Assembly: GCA_013397115.1 (NCBI GenBank)
Contig: VWZW01004375.1
Coordinates: forward strand, 655,934 to 719,933
From: Edolisoma coerulescens
Taxonomy: Eukaryota > Chordata > Aves > Passeriformes > Campephagidae
Direction: 5' to 3'
DNA length: 64,000 nt
Below the pieces are notes generated by a model. It ran no database searches. It saw nothing but the letters and a program-made list of their open reading frames with translations, and had not been told where the DNA came from. Below are positions 62,201 to 64,000 of the stretch, piece after piece. The position numbers and the translations under genes were made by a program. The first letter of the stretch is position 1; the number at the start of each line of letters is the position of its first letter.

Positions 62201-63266
62201 TTAATATCATCTTCATATCATCTACCAAGTAGATACACTTCTCTTCTACTGTGATCAGAGAACAACCGTGAGACTAGAACTATTCAGTAAGATGATCACT
62301 ATAGAAAAAGAAATCTATATTAACGCCATCTTCAGCTTCTTTATATTAAGTTTTGTAGCAAATAATAAAAATTGTTGGGTTGGATTTTGGAGTGGTTTTT
62401 TTTCTTTGGTTACCTTAAATGATCATGGGTTTGGAACATAGGAAGAAGGGAGATTTACCCATTGTATGACTATATCCTTATAAGATTTACTGAGAAATAT
62501 ACTCCTGGATTCCCTCAGAAAATGTCAAGAAGGATATTCCACTCAGCAGTTCTGTTTTTAGGAAACTTTCTAAATCTGTTGTTTGATTCTTGTTCCCTTA
62601 GGCCACAATTTTGATCAAGGTCTAAACTTTACCCATCCCTTGTGTTTGGAGTAAAAAGACATTCAGCTGTTGAATAAATACCATAATAATTGCTGGTAAT
62701 GTTAACCTTATGTGTTGAAGTGGGTTTTGGAGTTCAGTAAAATTTATTATTTTGTTTATTCTATAGAGGAATACATATGTAGAAGATCTGATTGAAGAAG
62801 TGGTGGTTGCCCCTGAACAAGTTATGGAATGGATCAGGAAAGGAGAAAGTATGTATTTAGACAATGTCAGCTGATAGCTTAAAAAAGTGTTGGTTAATCA
62901 GGTATATTTAGAACCATGGGGTATCCCTTTGGGTTATATTCATAAACCAGAGGTTTTCAGAAATGTTTGAAATTGTGCTTTTTGTCTGTTTATCTCCAGT
63001 TTATCAGATTATTAGCAGAAGTATTCTAATACTGTTTTTTGACAGGAAATCGCCATTATGGAGAAACAAAAATGAATGAACACAGCAGCCGTTCTCATAC
63101 TATCTTCAGAATGGTAAAAACTCTTTCACTGCTGGGAGTGGCTTTATTGTTTTCAAAGTGACAAAAGCTTTATTGCGCTTTATTGCATTTCTAGATCATT
63201 GAAAGCAGAGAACGAAGTGACCCTGCAAATGCAAACTGTGATGGAGCAGTCATGGTTTCCCACTTG
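59228..63266 (+). CDS. CENPE: Centromere-associated protein E (kinesin-7), N-terminal part
   Basis: CENP-E is a large plus-end-directed kinesin of the outer kinetochore. It moves chromosomes to the spindle equator and takes part in checkpoint signalling. Eight coding exons are visible: 59228-59283, 59476-59567, 60399-60488, 60567-60685, 61724-61843, 62767-62848, 63046-63113 and 63195-63266. All have GT-AG borders and matching phases and give 233 residues of the motor domain. Visible hallmarks are the start [16 protein letters not shown], the P-loop GQTASGKT (codons at 60584-60607), [22 protein letters not shown] and the switch I motif NEHSSRSH. Switch II (DLAGSE) and the rest of the motor, the very long coiled coil and the tail lie beyond the window. 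The start codon has G at -3 and G at +4. The first residues and the GQTASGKT P-loop fit CENP-E better than other kinesins. Confidence 0.95.
59476..59567 (+). CDS. CENPE: CENPE coding exon 2
   Basis: Acceptor TTTTAG|AGAAAA, donor TACG|GTAAGA. It encodes the variable segment after the first strand ([16 protein letters not shown] through KIFSY), which differs most from the human protein in this region. Confidence 0.92.
59568..60398. other. CENPE intron 2
   Basis: An 831-base intron, moderately AT-rich, with a T-run near 60160. I see no repeat or other gene. Confidence 0.8.
60399..60488 (+). CDS. CENPE: CENPE coding exon 3
   Basis: Encodes (D)[16 protein letters not shown] through [10 protein letters not shown]. 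The Asp codon is split across intron 2. Donor AATG|GTGAGT; intron 3 is only 78 bases. Confidence 0.94.
60567..60685 (+). CDS. CENPE: CENPE coding exon 4 (P-loop)
   Basis: Carries the nucleotide-binding P-loop G-Q-T-A-S-G-K-T followed by YTMMGNED and [15 protein letters not shown]. Acceptor TTCTAG|GCACAA, donor GTGAG|GTGAGC; it ends in phase 0. Confidence 0.96.
60686..61723. other. CENPE intron 4
   Basis: A 1,038-base AT-rich intron. The antisense open frame at 61196-61405 has no recognisable content. Confidence 0.8.
61724..61843 (+). CDS. CENPE: CENPE coding exon 5
   Basis: Forty codons, phase 0 on both sides: [20 protein letters not shown], then [20 protein letters not shown]. The block matches the kinesin core strand and the loop before it. 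Donor AAT|GTAAGT. Confidence 0.96.
61844..62766. other. CENPE intron 5
   Basis: A 923-base intron. A 143-residue antisense open frame (61745-62176) overlaps exon 5 and the intron; it has no recognisable domain and is treated as chance. Confidence 0.8.
62767..62848 (+). CDS. CENPE: CENPE coding exon 6
   Basis: Encodes [20 protein letters not shown] and EWIRKGE, ending one base into an Arg codon. Acceptor TATAG|AGGAAT, donor GAAA|GTATGT. Intron 6 is 197 bases. Confidence 0.94.
63046..63113 (+). CDS. CENPE: CENPE coding exon 7 (switch I)
   Basis: Encodes [20 protein letters not shown] and RM. It carries the N-x-x-S-S-R-S-H switch I signature of kinesins. Acceptor GACAG|GAAATC, donor ATG|GTAAAA. 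Confidence 0.96.
63195..63266 (+). CDS. CENPE: CENPE coding exon 8
   Basis: Twenty-four codons, [19 protein letters not shown] through MVSHL, leading up to the switch II strand that must start the next exon. Acceptor TCTAG|ATCATT, donor TTG|GTAAAT. Confidence 0.92.
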
Positions 63267-64000
63267 GTAAATGTCTATTTAATACCTTCTTGGGGTACAG
63301 CTTAAGTAGAGAATTTACTGTTACTGCTTGTTTGAGAGAGTAATGGTACTTCATAATGACTTACAAGAATTCTTTGTTGTTAATTCTGACAGATGTTTCT
63401 TAAGTATAGAGGGAGACTCCTGGGGCATTATCTAGAGCAGATCTTCCCACCAAAGGAATTATTCATGGGTTGGGGAGTGTTACGCCCTTCCAGGACCATA
63501 AGAAACTATGTCAGAGTGCTCTTGCATTTTGTTAAATATATCTTCCCCTACAATTGTTTCTGACCACTGACAAGCCCAGTGAAATAACTTGTAAAATGGG
63601 TAACCTTAAGACTTTGCTTATCCTCAAATTTAGTTGTTGCTAAAAGAACATATGGCCTACATCTGCAATGGCCAAAAGATTCATTTTTTTCAGAATTAAC
63701 CCCACTTATCATCTCTTTGACGGATTACTGGTATATGAAATACCATAAACTGGGGGAATACCACTGGACATCTCTAGGGAAATGTTATGGGTTCAGAAGC
63801 CTTCTCTACAGCCTTTTCTTGATTCTCAGAAAATGATCTGAAACAACTGCGGGAATGGAACCAGTGTGAAACTATTTGAGCCTGCTAAAATCTGATGAGC
63901 ACTCTTACTCAGAATTGGAAATAGCATTAAGTTAATCACATGCACAGTGGAAAGAGCTTTCTGTTCTGGCTTCATGTGAAAAAGCTCTGGGGTCTGAATG
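63267..64000. other. CENPE intron 8, cut by the window edge
   Basis: No exon encoding the expected NLVDLAGSE block is present in these 734 bases, so the next exon lies outside. Nothing else is recognised. Confidence 0.85.

Noticed and set aside
1..64000. CRISPR arrays, bacterial operons, tRNA or rRNA genes
   Set aside because: No regularly spaced repeats, Shine-Dalgarno-led gene strings or recognisable tRNA/rRNA blocks were seen. The DNA is vertebrate nuclear.

Overview
The window is vertebrate nuclear DNA, almost certainly from a bird and quite possibly a songbird. It is AT-rich and intron-bearing, its interspersed repeats are dominated by 5'-truncated CR1 LINE fragments, and it holds LTR-type repeats that resemble avian endogenous retrovirus LTRs. 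The two protein-coding genes are typical vertebrate genes with canonical GT-AG introns. No bacterial, plasmid, phage or CRISPR feature is present.

Layout. Positions 1 to about 50,600 are a gene desert in which I recognise no coding exon. It contains an LTR-like element (about 2120-3400), an antisense CR1 (about 8922-9745), a sense CR1 (about 25,930-26,840), an LTR-type fragment (about 49,695-49,912), a short sense CR1 (about 49,985-50,264) and an antisense CR1 3' end (about 50,605-50,745). Several perfect or near-perfect inverted repeats are scattered through it: 8312-8350, 21174-21199, 44552-44583 and 48331-48434. A CpG island (about 50,690-51,480), interrupted by a 158-base assembly gap, then starts the first gene.

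Gene 1 (51,476-57,965, + strand) is RSPH4A, a radial spoke head protein of motile cilia. It is complete in six coding exons (561 codons plus stop) and has a poly(A) signal at 58,295. Gene 2 starts at 59,228 (+ strand) and is CENPE, the mitotic kinetochore kinesin. Eight coding exons (233 codons) are visible, and the gene runs off the right edge in the middle of the motor domain. The two genes lie head to tail, with only about 1.26 kb between the RSPH4A stop and the CENPE start, and a CR1 fragment occupies much of that spacer.

The genes belong to different programmes. RSPH4A serves the ciliary axoneme and has a possible RFX X-box in its CpG island. CENPE serves mitosis and has a CCAAT box plus a CHR-like element, the usual G2/M promoter pair, about 100 bases before its start. 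The most notable points are the RSPH4A-CENPE adjacency (in human the genes are on different chromosomes), the short RSPH4A N-terminus, the CENPE promoter grammar, and a 104-base perfect-ended hairpin at 48,331. I did not find a convincing undescribed multi-gene system.
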